DNA of 15,446 bases from D2472 sp964444385 (GTDB taxonomy: Bacteria; Pseudomonadota; Gammaproteobacteria; Magnimaribacterales; D2472). How positions within the stretch are numbered: the stretch's first letter is position 1; every line of letters begins with the position of its first letter. The notes beneath the pieces were generated by a model. That model saw nothing but the letters and a program-made list of their open reading frames with translations. It had not been told where the DNA came from and did not search any database. The position numbers were made by a program, and so were the translations under genes. Where the stretch lies: positions 1-15,446 of the forward strand of contig CAYUHD010000033.1 of the NCBI GenBank assembly GCA_964444385.1, in the 5' to 3' direction. Below, piece by piece: positions 1-5,964 of the stretch.

Positions 1-723
1 AGAAGATTTGCGCTGTATATCATAACTGTCTTCAGTTGCATCACCAGCTGCCCAACTCTTTCTAGAACCAGCATTTGGTGCATGACGATAAGTTCGAAGA
101 CTTTGACCATCAACCCATGCTTGACTAACAGCATCCATAATTTGATCAGTATTTCCACCAAGTAATTTTGTAACCACTGCTGTAGATGCAACCTTAACAA
201 GCACAACATGATCAAGGCCAACCCTGTTAAAGCTGTTGGTAAGAGCTAAAACTCCTTGAATTTCATGGGCCATAATCATGCACTCTAATACATCTCTCAT
301 TGTGAGAGGTTCTTTGCCTAGAGCAACATTCTCTTGAGAAACATAATCAGCTATTGAAAGAATTGCTCCTAAGTTATCTGACGGGTGGCCCCATTCAGCA
401 GCCAACCAAGTATCGTTATAATCAAGCCATCTAATAATACAGCCTATATCAAAGGCTCCTTTGACAGGGTCAAGTAAAAAATTAGTTCCAGGAACTCTCA
501 CCCCATTTGGTACATTAGTGCCTGGAACGATAGGTCCAAGCATTTTTGTGCAAGCGGGGAAAGTCAAAGCTAAAAGACCGCACCCAATGGTATCAATCAA
601 ACAATTTCTTGCTGTTGAAAGTGCTAACTCAGAGTTTATATCCTGCTTTGAAACATACTCTGCAATTTCAACAAGCAAATAATCAGGACCTGACCTTACA
701 TTCAGCTCAACGTTATTTGACAT
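1..723 (-). CDS. prpD: 2-methylcitrate dehydratase PrpD (N-terminal 241 residues, cut by window edge)
   Basis: PrpD dehydrates 2-methylcitrate to 2-methylaconitate in the cytoplasmic 2-methylcitrate cycle that burns propionyl-CoA. I translated this strand by hand from the ATG at 721-723. The protein carries the family's long conserved blocks: RWLDYNDTWLAAEWGHPSDN near residue 100, SFNRVGLDHVVLVKVASTA near 165-185, and RTYRHAPNAG followed by KSWAAGDAT up to residue 230. The start follows the prpC stop by 3 bases, with GGGAG placed well upstream, so it is the third gene of a prpBCD operon. About half of a normal PrpD (roughly 480 residues) is present; the rest lies outside. After residue 230 the sequence stops resembling the family, which normally continues SRAVRLA. 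Identification is firm; the last 33 bases are suspect. Confidence 0.95.
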   Translation of the reverse strand, partial: MSNNVELNVRSGPDYLLVEIAEYVSKQDINSELALSTARNCLIDTIGCGLLALTFPACTKMLGPIVPGTNVPNGVRVPGTNFLLDPVKGAFDIGCIIRWLDYNDTWLAAEWGHPSDNLGAILSIADYVSQENVALGKEPLTMRDVLECMIMAHEIQGVLALTNSFNRVGLDHVVLVKVASTAVVTKLLGGNTDQIMDAVSQAWVDGQSLRTYRHAPNAGSRKSWAAGDATEDSYDIQRKSS

Positions 724-726
724 GAT

Positions 727-1848
727 TTACTCCCTATCTTCGATATCAACCCAAACAGAAGTTTCTGGACCAGTATATTCCGCGCTTGGTCTAATAAGTC
801 TGTTATTGGCTCTTTGCTCCATACAGTGAGCGGTCCAACCTGTCACTCGAGACATCACGAATATTGGCGTAAAGAGTTTGGTTGGGATTCCCAAATAAAA
901 ATATGCTGAAGCATGGAAAAAATCAGCATTTGGGAATAATTTTTTTTCATCCCACATAACTTTTTCAACCTCTTCAGATACCTGATATAAAGAGTCATCG
1001 CCATATTCTTGCGATAATTCTTTAGAAAATTCTTTAATAACAGCATTTCTTGGATCTCTTTCAGAATATACTGCGTGACCAAAGCCCATAATCTTGCCCT
1101 TGTTTGCAAGCATCTCCAATATATTTTCTTTTGCTTCTTCTCTTGTCTTCCAATTTTCAATCATATCCATGGCAGCTTCATTTGCACCTCCATGCAAAGG
1201 GCCTTTTAGTGAACCTATTGCAGCTACAACGCATGAGAAAATATCTGACATTGTTGAAGCGCAAACCCTGGCAGTAAAAGTTGAAGCATTGAATTCATGC
1301 TCAGCATATAAAACCAAGGAAGCATCCATTACTCGTCTATGAAGATCTGAAGGAGTTTTTCCATGAAGAATATGCAAAAAATGACCCGCTATTGTTTCCT
1401 CATCATTCACAAGACTGATATCTTCACCATCATGAGAAAACTTATACCAATAAGTAACGATAGACGCCATGGTTGCAACCATTCGATTAATCGAATTCAT
1501 CTGACTGTCAATAGACTCCTCTGGCTCAAGATTTCCTAACATTGAACATCCAGTTGCCATGACTGCCATTGGGTGAGCTGATGCAGGAATTTCTCTAAGA
1601 ACTTTCTTTAAAGATTCTGGAAGGTCTCTTTGACTTTTTAATAAGACTTTGTAATCTGCTAATTCTGAAGAATTTGGTAACTTGCCATAAAGAAGAAGGT
1701 AAGCAATCTCTTCAAATGTTCCTTTTTCAGCTAATGTCTCAATCTTGTGACCTCGATAAGCGAGCCCTTCTTCTTGCCCCACCGTGCAAAGAGATGTTTC
1801 TCCCGCAACTTGACCGCGTAATCCGGCACCTTCTAACTTCTTAACCAT
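727..1848 (-). CDS. prpC: 2-methylcitrate synthase PrpC
   Basis: PrpC condenses propionyl-CoA with oxaloacetate to give 2-methylcitrate, the entry step of the methylcitrate cycle. At 373 residues it has the usual length of short, NADH-insensitive citrate synthase-family proteins. Family signatures are AEHEFNAST (H184), GPLHGGANEA (H219), GFGHAVY (H258) and NADF (D309). H219, H258 and D309 fall where citrate synthases keep their His-His-Asp catalytic triad. The start LRGQVAGETSLCTVG is typical of PrpC. Its neighbours prpB and prpD decide between methylcitrate and ordinary citrate synthase. The ATG directly follows the prpB stop codon and has a strong AAGGAG 9 bases upstream, so the two are surely cotranscribed. 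Confidence 0.96.
   Translation of the reverse strand: MVKKLEGAGLRGQVAGETSLCTVGQEEGLAYRGHKIETLAEKGTFEEIAYLLLYGKLPNSSELADYKVLLKSQRDLPESLKKVLREIPASAHPMAVMATGCSMLGNLEPEESIDSQMNSINRMVATMASIVTYWYKFSHDGEDISLVNDEETIAGHFLHILHGKTPSDLHRRVMDASLVLYAEHEFNASTFTARVCASTMSDIFSCVVAAIGSLKGPLHGGANEAAMDMIENWKTREEAKENILEMLANKGKIMGFGHAVYSERDPRNAVIKEFSKELSQEYGDDSLYQVSEEVEKVMWDEKKLFPNADFFHASAYFYLGIPTKLFTPIFVMSRVTGWTAHCMEQRANNRLIRPSAEYTGPETSVWVDIEDRE
730..734 (-). promoter_or_regulatory. ribosome binding site of prpD
   Basis: GGGAG on the minus strand lies 6 bases before the prpD ATG, inside the last codons of prpC. It supports this start and translational linkage of the two genes. Confidence 0.65.
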
Positions 1849-2730
1849 TTACTTATTCTCCTTCTTTTTAAATAATTCATCTAGTTTTTGCTCAAATGAA
1901 TGGTAATTTAAATACTCATATAGCTCATCTCTTGTCTGCATCTTATCGACTGATTTTTTTTGTGATCCATTCGTAGCAATATCTTCATAAACAGACTCCG
2001 CAGCTTTGTTCATTGCTCTAAAAGCTGAAAGTGGAAATAACATTATATCAACTCCTACAGAAGCTAGCTCCTCAGCTGTAAAAAGAGGTGTTTCACCAAA
2101 TTCAGTAATATTTGCCAGCACTGGAACCTGTAAAGCATCTTTTAATTTTTTGTAATCTTCTAAACTAGAAACAGCTTCTAGAAATAATCCATCTGCCCCA
2201 GCTCCAATGTATTCTCTGCAACGATCAATTACACCATCCATACCTTCAGCTGCATAGGAATCAGTCCTAGCCATAATAAAGAAACTTTCATCTGTCCGAC
2301 CATCAACAGCTGCTTTAATTCGATCGCCCATTTCAACTTTATCAACAAGGCTTTTATTTGGCCTATGACCGCATCTTTTTTGTGTAACTTGATCCTCAAT
2401 ATGAACAGCTGCAACATCAGCAGCGATCATTTCTTTTATTGTTCTGCTAATGCTGAATGCGCCACCAAAACCAGTGTCAATATCAATTAAAAGAGGGAGG
2501 CTTGTGGCTTGAGTAATTCTTCTTGAGTCCTCCACAACATCATTTAAAGTTGTTATAGCCAAATCTGGTAGTCCAAAAGATGCATTGGCAACTCCTGCTC
2601 CAGAAAGATAGAGTGCTTTATGGCCAACATTTTCAGCCATTTTTGCACAATAAGCATTCACCGCCCCAACAACTATTAAAGGATTGTTATCGGCTATAGC
2701 CTGTCTAAATTTTTTCCCCGGAGTTCTCAT
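1849..2730 (-). CDS. prpB: 2-methylisocitrate lyase PrpB
   Basis: PrpB cleaves 2-methylisocitrate to pyruvate and succinate, the last step of the methylcitrate cycle. The 293-residue protein matches the family length (E. coli about 296). It belongs to the isocitrate lyase/PEP mutase TIM-barrel superfamily. LIDIDTGFGG (D83, D85) is the Mg-binding strand, HIEDQ follows at 110-114, and KRCGH at 118-122 is the lyase signature with catalytic Cys120. The start LSGAGVANASFGLPDL and the FPLSAFRAMN block are typical of PrpB rather than isocitrate lyase. It is first of prpBCD and lies 37 bases downstream of queH. No clear Shine-Dalgarno precedes the ATG, but a -35/-10 pair and a small palindrome do. 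No PrpR-type regulator gene is visible here. Confidence 0.96.
   Translation of the reverse strand: MRTPGKKFRQAIADNNPLIVVGAVNAYCAKMAENVGHKALYLSGAGVANASFGLPDLAITTLNDVVEDSRRITQATSLPLLIDIDTGFGGAFSISRTIKEMIAADVAAVHIEDQVTQKRCGHRPNKSLVDKVEMGDRIKAAVDGRTDESFFIMARTDSYAAEGMDGVIDRCREYIGAGADGLFLEAVSSLEDYKKLKDALQVPVLANITEFGETPLFTAEELASVGVDIMLFPLSAFRAMNKAAESVYEDIATNGSQKKSVDKMQTRDELYEYLNYHSFEQKLDELFKKKENK
1858..1863 (-). promoter_or_regulatory. ribosome binding site of prpC
   Basis: AAGGAG on the minus strand lies 9 bases before the prpC ATG, within the 3' end of prpB. It is the best Shine-Dalgarno sequence in the window. Confidence 0.75.
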
Positions 2731-2738
2731 TGGTTCGT

Positions 2739-2768
2739 ATTGTACTTTGCCAAAGGTATGTTTCCCAA
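2739..2768 (-). promoter_or_regulatory. candidate prpB promoter with an internal palindrome
   Basis: On the minus strand TTGGGA (2763-2768), an 18-base spacer and TACAAT (2739-2744) resemble a sigma-70 promoter. The spacer holds an 11-base palindrome, CTTTG-C-CAAAG on the plus strand (2745-2755), placed where a repressor could act. The -10 ends 8 bases before the ATG, which would give an almost leaderless message. The genome is AT-rich, so chance matches are likely. Confidence 0.35.
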
Positions 2769-2769
2769 A

Positions 2770-3432
2770 TTAATTATAGAATTTAACCCCTCGAATAATT
2801 CGATCTTGATTATTTCCTTGGCGCCATTTATTTGTATCTCTTAAGCTGTATACACAACCACAGTACTCTTGTTGATAAAACTCTTCTCTCTTTGAAATTT
2901 CAATCATTCGAGAAGAGCCGCCTTTTTTTCGCCAATTAAAATCCCAATAATTTATATCTTCATATCGTTCTGCTGCTCTAGCACCTGATTCGTTGATTTG
3001 ATCCATGTTTTTCCAACGAGAAATTCCAAGAGTTGTTCCGTAAACCTTGAAACCATTCTCATGTGCATAAAGTGCAGATCTTTCAAACCTCATATCAAAG
3101 CATTGAGTGCACCTTTTACCTCTTTCAGGCTCATTTTCAAACCCTTTTATTCTTTCAAACCAATTATCTTTATCATAATCAGCATCAACAAAATCAAATC
3201 TTAATTTGTCACAAAACCTCTTATTTTCATCTTTTCTAATCTCATACTCTTCTTTTGGATGAATATTAGGATTATAAAAATAGACCGTTGTCTCAATATC
3301 TGATGCAGCCAGAGCTTCCATAATTTCTCCGGCACATGGTGCGCAGCAACTATGTAGCAAAAGTTTTTTTTCATTGTCGGGCATTTCGAGCTTAGGTCTT
3401 AAAAAATTCTTTAAAGAAAAAGGATTATTCAT
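2770..3432 (-). CDS. queH: epoxyqueuosine reductase QueH
   Basis: QueH reduces epoxyqueuosine to queuosine at the wobble base of tRNAs with GUN anticodons. It is the cobalamin-independent, unrelated counterpart of QueG. The 220-residue protein shows the family signatures: LLLHSCCAPC (C29, C30, C33), FYNPNIHPKEEYEIRK (53-67), GKRCTQCFDMR (C108, C111), YGTTLGISRWKN (131-142), WRKKGGS, and YCGCVYS (C191, C193). The C29/C30 pair and C108/C111 are the expected iron-sulfur ligands. The ATG lies 4 bases after the thrH stop, so it is probably cotranscribed with thrH and the 5'-nucleotidase. No clear Shine-Dalgarno is seen. About 20 residues precede the first conserved block, so a start at Met17 is possible. 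Confidence 0.93.
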   Translation of the reverse strand: MNNPFSLKNFLRPKLEMPDNEKKLLLHSCCAPCAGEIMEALAASDIETTVYFYNPNIHPKEEYEIRKDENKRFCDKLRFDFVDADYDKDNWFERIKGFENEPERGKRCTQCFDMRFERSALYAHENGFKVYGTTLGISRWKNMDQINESGARAAERYEDINYWDFNWRKKGGSSRMIEISKREEFYQQEYCGCVYSLRDTNKWRQGNNQDRIIRGVKFYN

Positions 3433-3436
3433 AGTT

Positions 3437-4036
3437 TTAATTGAAGTTTCTCAATGCGCTCAGAAGATCTGAATATTTATTAAAGCTTTGGATTTCAGGC
3501 ATTGAGCTAGAAATAGTTTCCGATGCATTAAAAAAGAAGCCTTGATCTGCGACTTCAAACATTTGTAAATCATTAAAGGAATCGCCAGCAGCTAAACATC
3601 TATACCCCATAGATTGAAAACCTAGGATAGCTTGTTTTTTTGCTTTTAAGTCTCTTAATTTATAACCAAAAATATTACCTTCATTATCCACATCAAGTCT
3701 ATGACACAAAAGAAGTGGGTAACCTAGCTTTTCCATTAAGGGGTATGCAATCTCATGAAATGTATCAGACAAAATAACTACCTGAAATTCTCTTCTAACT
3801 TGATTAAAGAACTCAAGAGCTCCATCTAGCAAATCTAATTTCTTTGTTGCCACAACTATGTCAGCAAGTTTAAGGTTGTTTTGTCGCATAATGTCTAGGC
3901 GATAATCCATTAGATCAGAGAATGAAGGAGTTTCCTTAGTTGTTTTGCTTAGCTCAGAAATACCAGAATCAAGTGCAACCTGCTCCCAAATTTCTGGAGT
4001 AAGAGTTCCCTCCATGTCGAAACATACTATGTCCAT
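3437..4036 (-). CDS. thrH: ThrH-type phosphoserine phosphatase / phosphoserine:homoserine phosphotransferase
   Basis: This HAD-superfamily enzyme most resembles Pseudomonas ThrH, which removes phosphate from phosphoserine and can pass it to homoserine, linking serine and threonine synthesis. The whole 199-residue chain follows that family: motif I FDMEGTLTPEIWEQ with nucleophile D7 and Glu at position 9, VVILSDTFHE (S90), LLLCHRL, a Lys-rich motif III (131-134) and AAGDSFND (D152, D156). Glu9 in place of the usual second Asp is a ThrH trait and not a defect. The ATG lies 3 bases after the upstream stop, with AGGA 8 bases before it. Calling it a general SerB-like phosphatase would also be defensible; the transferase activity cannot be read from sequence. 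Confidence 0.9.
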   Translation of the reverse strand: MDIVCFDMEGTLTPEIWEQVALDSGISELSKTTKETPSFSDLMDYRLDIMRQNNLKLADIVVATKKLDLLDGALEFFNQVRREFQVVILSDTFHEIAYPLMEKLGYPLLLCHRLDVDNEGNIFGYKLRDLKAKKQAILGFQSMGYRCLAAGDSFNDLQMFEVADQGFFFNASETISSSMPEIQSFNKYSDLLSALRNFN

Positions 4037-4039
4037 TTT

Positions 4040-4933
4040 TTAATTCCTATTTTTAATTCCGAATGGCACATGAGCTGATGTTACTCTAGCAGATGCGTCA
4101 GTGATATTTTTCTGTTGATCATCAAAGAAGATATCAGCTTCAAATGATTTTAAAAACTCTAATTTGTTCATTCCACCCAAGAATAAAGATTCATCAATCC
4201 TAACTCCCCATTTTCTTAATGTTTTAATTACTCGCTTATGAGATGGAGCAGATCTTGCTGTTACAAGCGCAGTTCTAATAGGACAAGCTCCGGAATCTAA
4301 CTCAGACTGAAGTTTATTTAGCTCAACTAAAAATGATTTAAAAGGTCCAGCTTTTAACATTGATTTTTTATTTCGCTCATTATCTAAGAAAGCTTTAAGA
4401 CCCTCTGCCTCAAAAACTTTTTCGGATTCATCTGAAAAAATTACTGAATCGCCATCAAATGCTATCTTTAAGAGATCATTGTATAAAACTTTTTTCTTTG
4501 CTTTGGAGGGAATAATTCTTGCAGATGGAACATTATTTTCAATAGCTATCTTTACGTCGTCTTTACTACTAGATAGGAATAAATCCACACCAAATGCTTT
4601 GACATATTTATAAGGGCTTTCTCCGCCACAAAAAACTGCGCGAGTAATATTGAGTTTATGTGCCTCTATTGAATTAAAGATTCTAAGTCCTGTATCTGCA
4701 GTATTTCTTGATAAAAGAATTACTTCTATCCTATCTCCAGAATCATAAAAATCATTAATTTTTAAAATTTTAGTTACTAAATTAAAAGCTTCTCCTGGAT
4801 CAAGGATTTTATCTTCATTTTGAATTTGATGGTCTCGATATGCTTCAATACCATCTTTTTCGAAAATTTGATGGCTTTGGCTTAGATCAAAAAGCGCTCT
4901 TGAAGAAATTCCGATGACTAATTTTGAGTTCAT
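4040..4933 (-). CDS. cytosolic 5'-nucleotidase family protein
   Basis: This belongs to the bacterial 5'-nucleotidase family related to animal cytosolic 5'-nucleotidase I, expected to dephosphorylate nucleoside monophosphates. At 297 residues it is about full family length. Recognisable blocks are VIGISSRALFDL at the start, VILLSRNTADTGLRIFNSI (71-89), FCGGESPYKYVKAF (101-114), IAFDGDSVIFSDESE (157-171), PIRTALVTARSAP (218-230) and ADIFFDDQ (266-273). AFDGD, TARSAP and FFDDQ look like the acid and phosphate-binding motifs of a HAD-like fold. It is first in a leftward unit with thrH and queH, and divergent from lexA. Its predicted -35 lies inside the SOS box, so control by LexA is possible. The natural substrate is unknown. 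Confidence 0.87.
   Translation of the reverse strand: MNSKLVIGISSRALFDLSQSHQIFEKDGIEAYRDHQIQNEDKILDPGEAFNLVTKILKINDFYDSGDRIEVILLSRNTADTGLRIFNSIEAHKLNITRAVFCGGESPYKYVKAFGVDLFLSSSKDDVKIAIENNVPSARIIPSKAKKKVLYNDLLKIAFDGDSVIFSDESEKVFEAEGLKAFLDNERNKKSMLKAGPFKSFLVELNKLQSELDSGACPIRTALVTARSAPSHKRVIKTLRKWGVRIDESLFLGGMNKLEFLKSFEADIFFDDQQKNITDASARVTSAHVPFGIKNRN
4045..4048 (-). promoter_or_regulatory. ribosome binding site of thrH
   Basis: AGGA on the minus strand lies 8 bases before the thrH ATG, inside the last codons of the 5'-nucleotidase gene. Confidence 0.5.
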
Positions 4934-4946
4934 ATTTTAAATAGAG

Positions 4947-4975
4947 TTGCAGTTATAATTTAAAATTTATATACT
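4947..4975 (+). promoter_or_regulatory. predicted lexA promoter
   Basis: TTGCAG (4947-4952), a 17-base spacer and TATACT (4970-4975) could serve as -35 and -10. The -10 runs into the left arm of the SOS box, the usual layout for an autorepressed lexA gene. An exact TATAAT at 4954-4959 has no convincing -35. No Shine-Dalgarno sequence precedes the lexA ATG. Confidence 0.45.
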
Positions 4976-4980
4976 GTAAA
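4952..4980 (-). promoter_or_regulatory. predicted promoter of the 5'-nucleotidase operon
   Basis: On the minus strand TTTACA (4975-4980), an exact 17-base spacer and TATAAC (4952-4957) form a good sigma-70 promoter. The message would start near 4945, about 11 bases before the ATG. The -35 lies wholly inside the SOS box, so LexA binding should block it. Confidence 0.55.
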
Positions 4981-4991
4981 AATATACAGTA
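4972..4991. promoter_or_regulatory. LexA operator (SOS box)
   Basis: TACTGTAAAAATATACAGTA has the CTG-N10-CAG core and agrees with the E. coli consensus SOS box at 18 of 20 positions as I recall it. It ends 8 bases before the lexA start codon, so it marks lexA autoregulation. It also covers the -35 of the divergent 5'-nucleotidase operon. No other good box was noticed in the window. Confidence 0.93.
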
Positions 4992-4999
4992 TAAATAAT

Positions 5000-5617
5000 A
5001 TGAAAGAATTAACAAAACAACAATCAAAAGTTTTAGCTTTTGTTGAAGTTTATCTCAAAAAAACTGGTTTTCCACCTACTCGCGCAGAAATATGTAAGGA
5101 GTTAGGCTTTAAATCTCCAAATGCAGCAGAGATGCACCTTAGAGCACTTGAAAAAAAAGGCTATATTTCGATACAAAGTGGTTCTTCTAGAGGCATTTCT
5201 ATCATAAAAAGCCAACAATCTTTTGAACCAGCTTCAGACCAAATACCAGTAATTGGGTTAGTTGCAGCAGGCTCCCCTACCTTAGCTGAAGAAAACATTG
5301 AAAGAAGGATCCCTTGTAATCCAAGCATGTTTTCTGAAAACTTTGATTATTTTTTAAAGGTTAAGGGATTAAGTATGATTGAGGCTGGTATTTTTGAGGA
5401 CGATTTAGTGGCTATTAAAAAAACAACAGAGGTTAAAAATGGTGATTTGGTAGTTGTTAGACTTGAAGATGAAGTAACTTTAAAATATTTCAAAAAGAAT
5501 AATCATAACCTTGAATTAATTCCAGCAAATAAAGATTTCTCAACAATGAAAATTGATCTCAGAGAGCAAGAAGCTTTCGTTGAAGGAAAGAGCGTTGGAT
5601 TATTAAGAACTAGCTAA
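5000..5617 (+). CDS. lexA: SOS repressor LexA
   Basis: LexA represses DNA-damage genes and cleaves itself when RecA filaments form. The 205-residue protein is full length. An N-terminal winged helix-turn-helix (about 1-70) contains GFPPTRAEICKELGFKSPNAAEMHLRAL split around the recognition helix. The C-terminal peptidase domain has the cleavage site Ala90-Gly91 (VAAGSP), nucleophile Ser125 (GLSMIEAGI) and the general-base Lys162 (VTLKYFKK). All residues for self-cleavage are present. The SOS box just upstream confirms the assignment. It is the only plus-strand gene between two minus-strand groups, and its stop codon overlaps that of the convergent small gene by four bases. No sulA lies next to it, unlike in pseudomonads. 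Confidence 0.97.
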   Translation: MKELTKQQSKVLAFVEVYLKKTGFPPTRAEICKELGFKSPNAAEMHLRALEKKGYISIQSGSSRGISIIKSQQSFEPASDQIPVIGLVAAGSPTLAEENIERRIPCNPSMFSENFDYFLKVKGLSMIEAGIFEDDLVAIKKTTEVKNGDLVVVRLEDEVTLKYFKKNNHNLELIPANKDFSTMKIDLREQEAFVEGKSVGLLRTS

Positions 5618-5871
5618 TGCAGGACTACTGATTTTTTTCTTAAACTATTTTTTTCGCTATCAAAAAAATCGTCAAAATCGATAGCATTTCCACTGAGGCT
5701 TTCAATACCTGCTCGAATCATCTCTTTGGCAACCGAGAGCTCAGCACCATTTAAAAATTCCTTTGATTCACCAGAGAACTCAATTTTAACTATTGGATTT
5801 TCATGATCATCGGATCTTCTAAGAACAATAGTGCCATCAGGGAGCTGGGTTAATTCTAGATAATTAGACAT
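5614..5871 (-). CDS. conserved small protein of unknown function beside lexA and topA
   Basis: This acidic protein of 85 residues has no predicted membrane segment. The body reads YLELTQLPDG, then IVLRRSDDHENPIVKIEFS, then EFLNGAELSVAKEMIRAGIESLSG, with a charged Asp/Glu-rich tail. That pattern recalls a small unknown gene between lexA and topA in Pseudomonas (PA3009, from memory), which suggests a conserved neighbourhood rather than a chance reading frame. I chose the ATG at 5869-5871 because homologues seem to start about there. An ATG 8 codons upstream (5893-5895) has AAAGG touching it, too close to be a usual ribosome site. It lies 92 bases after the topA stop. Its stop overlaps that of lexA by four bases on opposite strands. 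Function unknown. Confidence 0.75.
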   Translation of the reverse strand: MSNYLELTQLPDGTIVLRRSDDHENPIVKIEFSGESKEFLNGAELSVAKEMIRAGIESLSGNAIDFDDFFDSEKNSLRKKSVVLH

Positions 5872-5944
5872 ATGTTTATTCTCAAACTGTAACATCCTTT
5901 ATACAGATAATGAAAGGCTTCAATGATTTATATAAGAACTATTT

Positions 5945-5964
5945 AAGATTATTCAAGTAATCTT
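5945..5964. terminator. weak hairpin at the topA stop codon, possible terminator
   Basis: AAGATTA and TAATCTT (7-base arms, 6-base loop) form a hairpin that touches the topA stop codon. Reading rightward it is followed by TATTTTTT, so it could end lexA transcripts that run through the antisense of the small gene. Leftward there is no U-run. Each stem has only one G-C pair, so strength is doubtful. Confidence 0.3.

Noticed and set aside
461..682. Plus-strand open frame of 73 codons opposite prpD
   Set aside because: It lies wholly antisense to a clear PrpD coding region and shows no recognisable protein pattern.
855..1160. Alternative minus-strand frame of 101 codons inside prpC
   Set aside because: It is a shifted frame of prpC, with the Lys- and Ile-rich composition expected of AT-rich shadow frames.
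3437..4036. Defective HAD phosphatase because motif I has Glu9 instead of Asp
   Set aside because: Glu at this position is normal for ThrH proteins, and the other motifs are intact.
5887..5906. Second possible SOS box near the start of the small gene (CTG and CAG half-sites)
   Set aside because: The half-sites are separated by 14 bases instead of 10, so LexA should not bind as a normal dimer.
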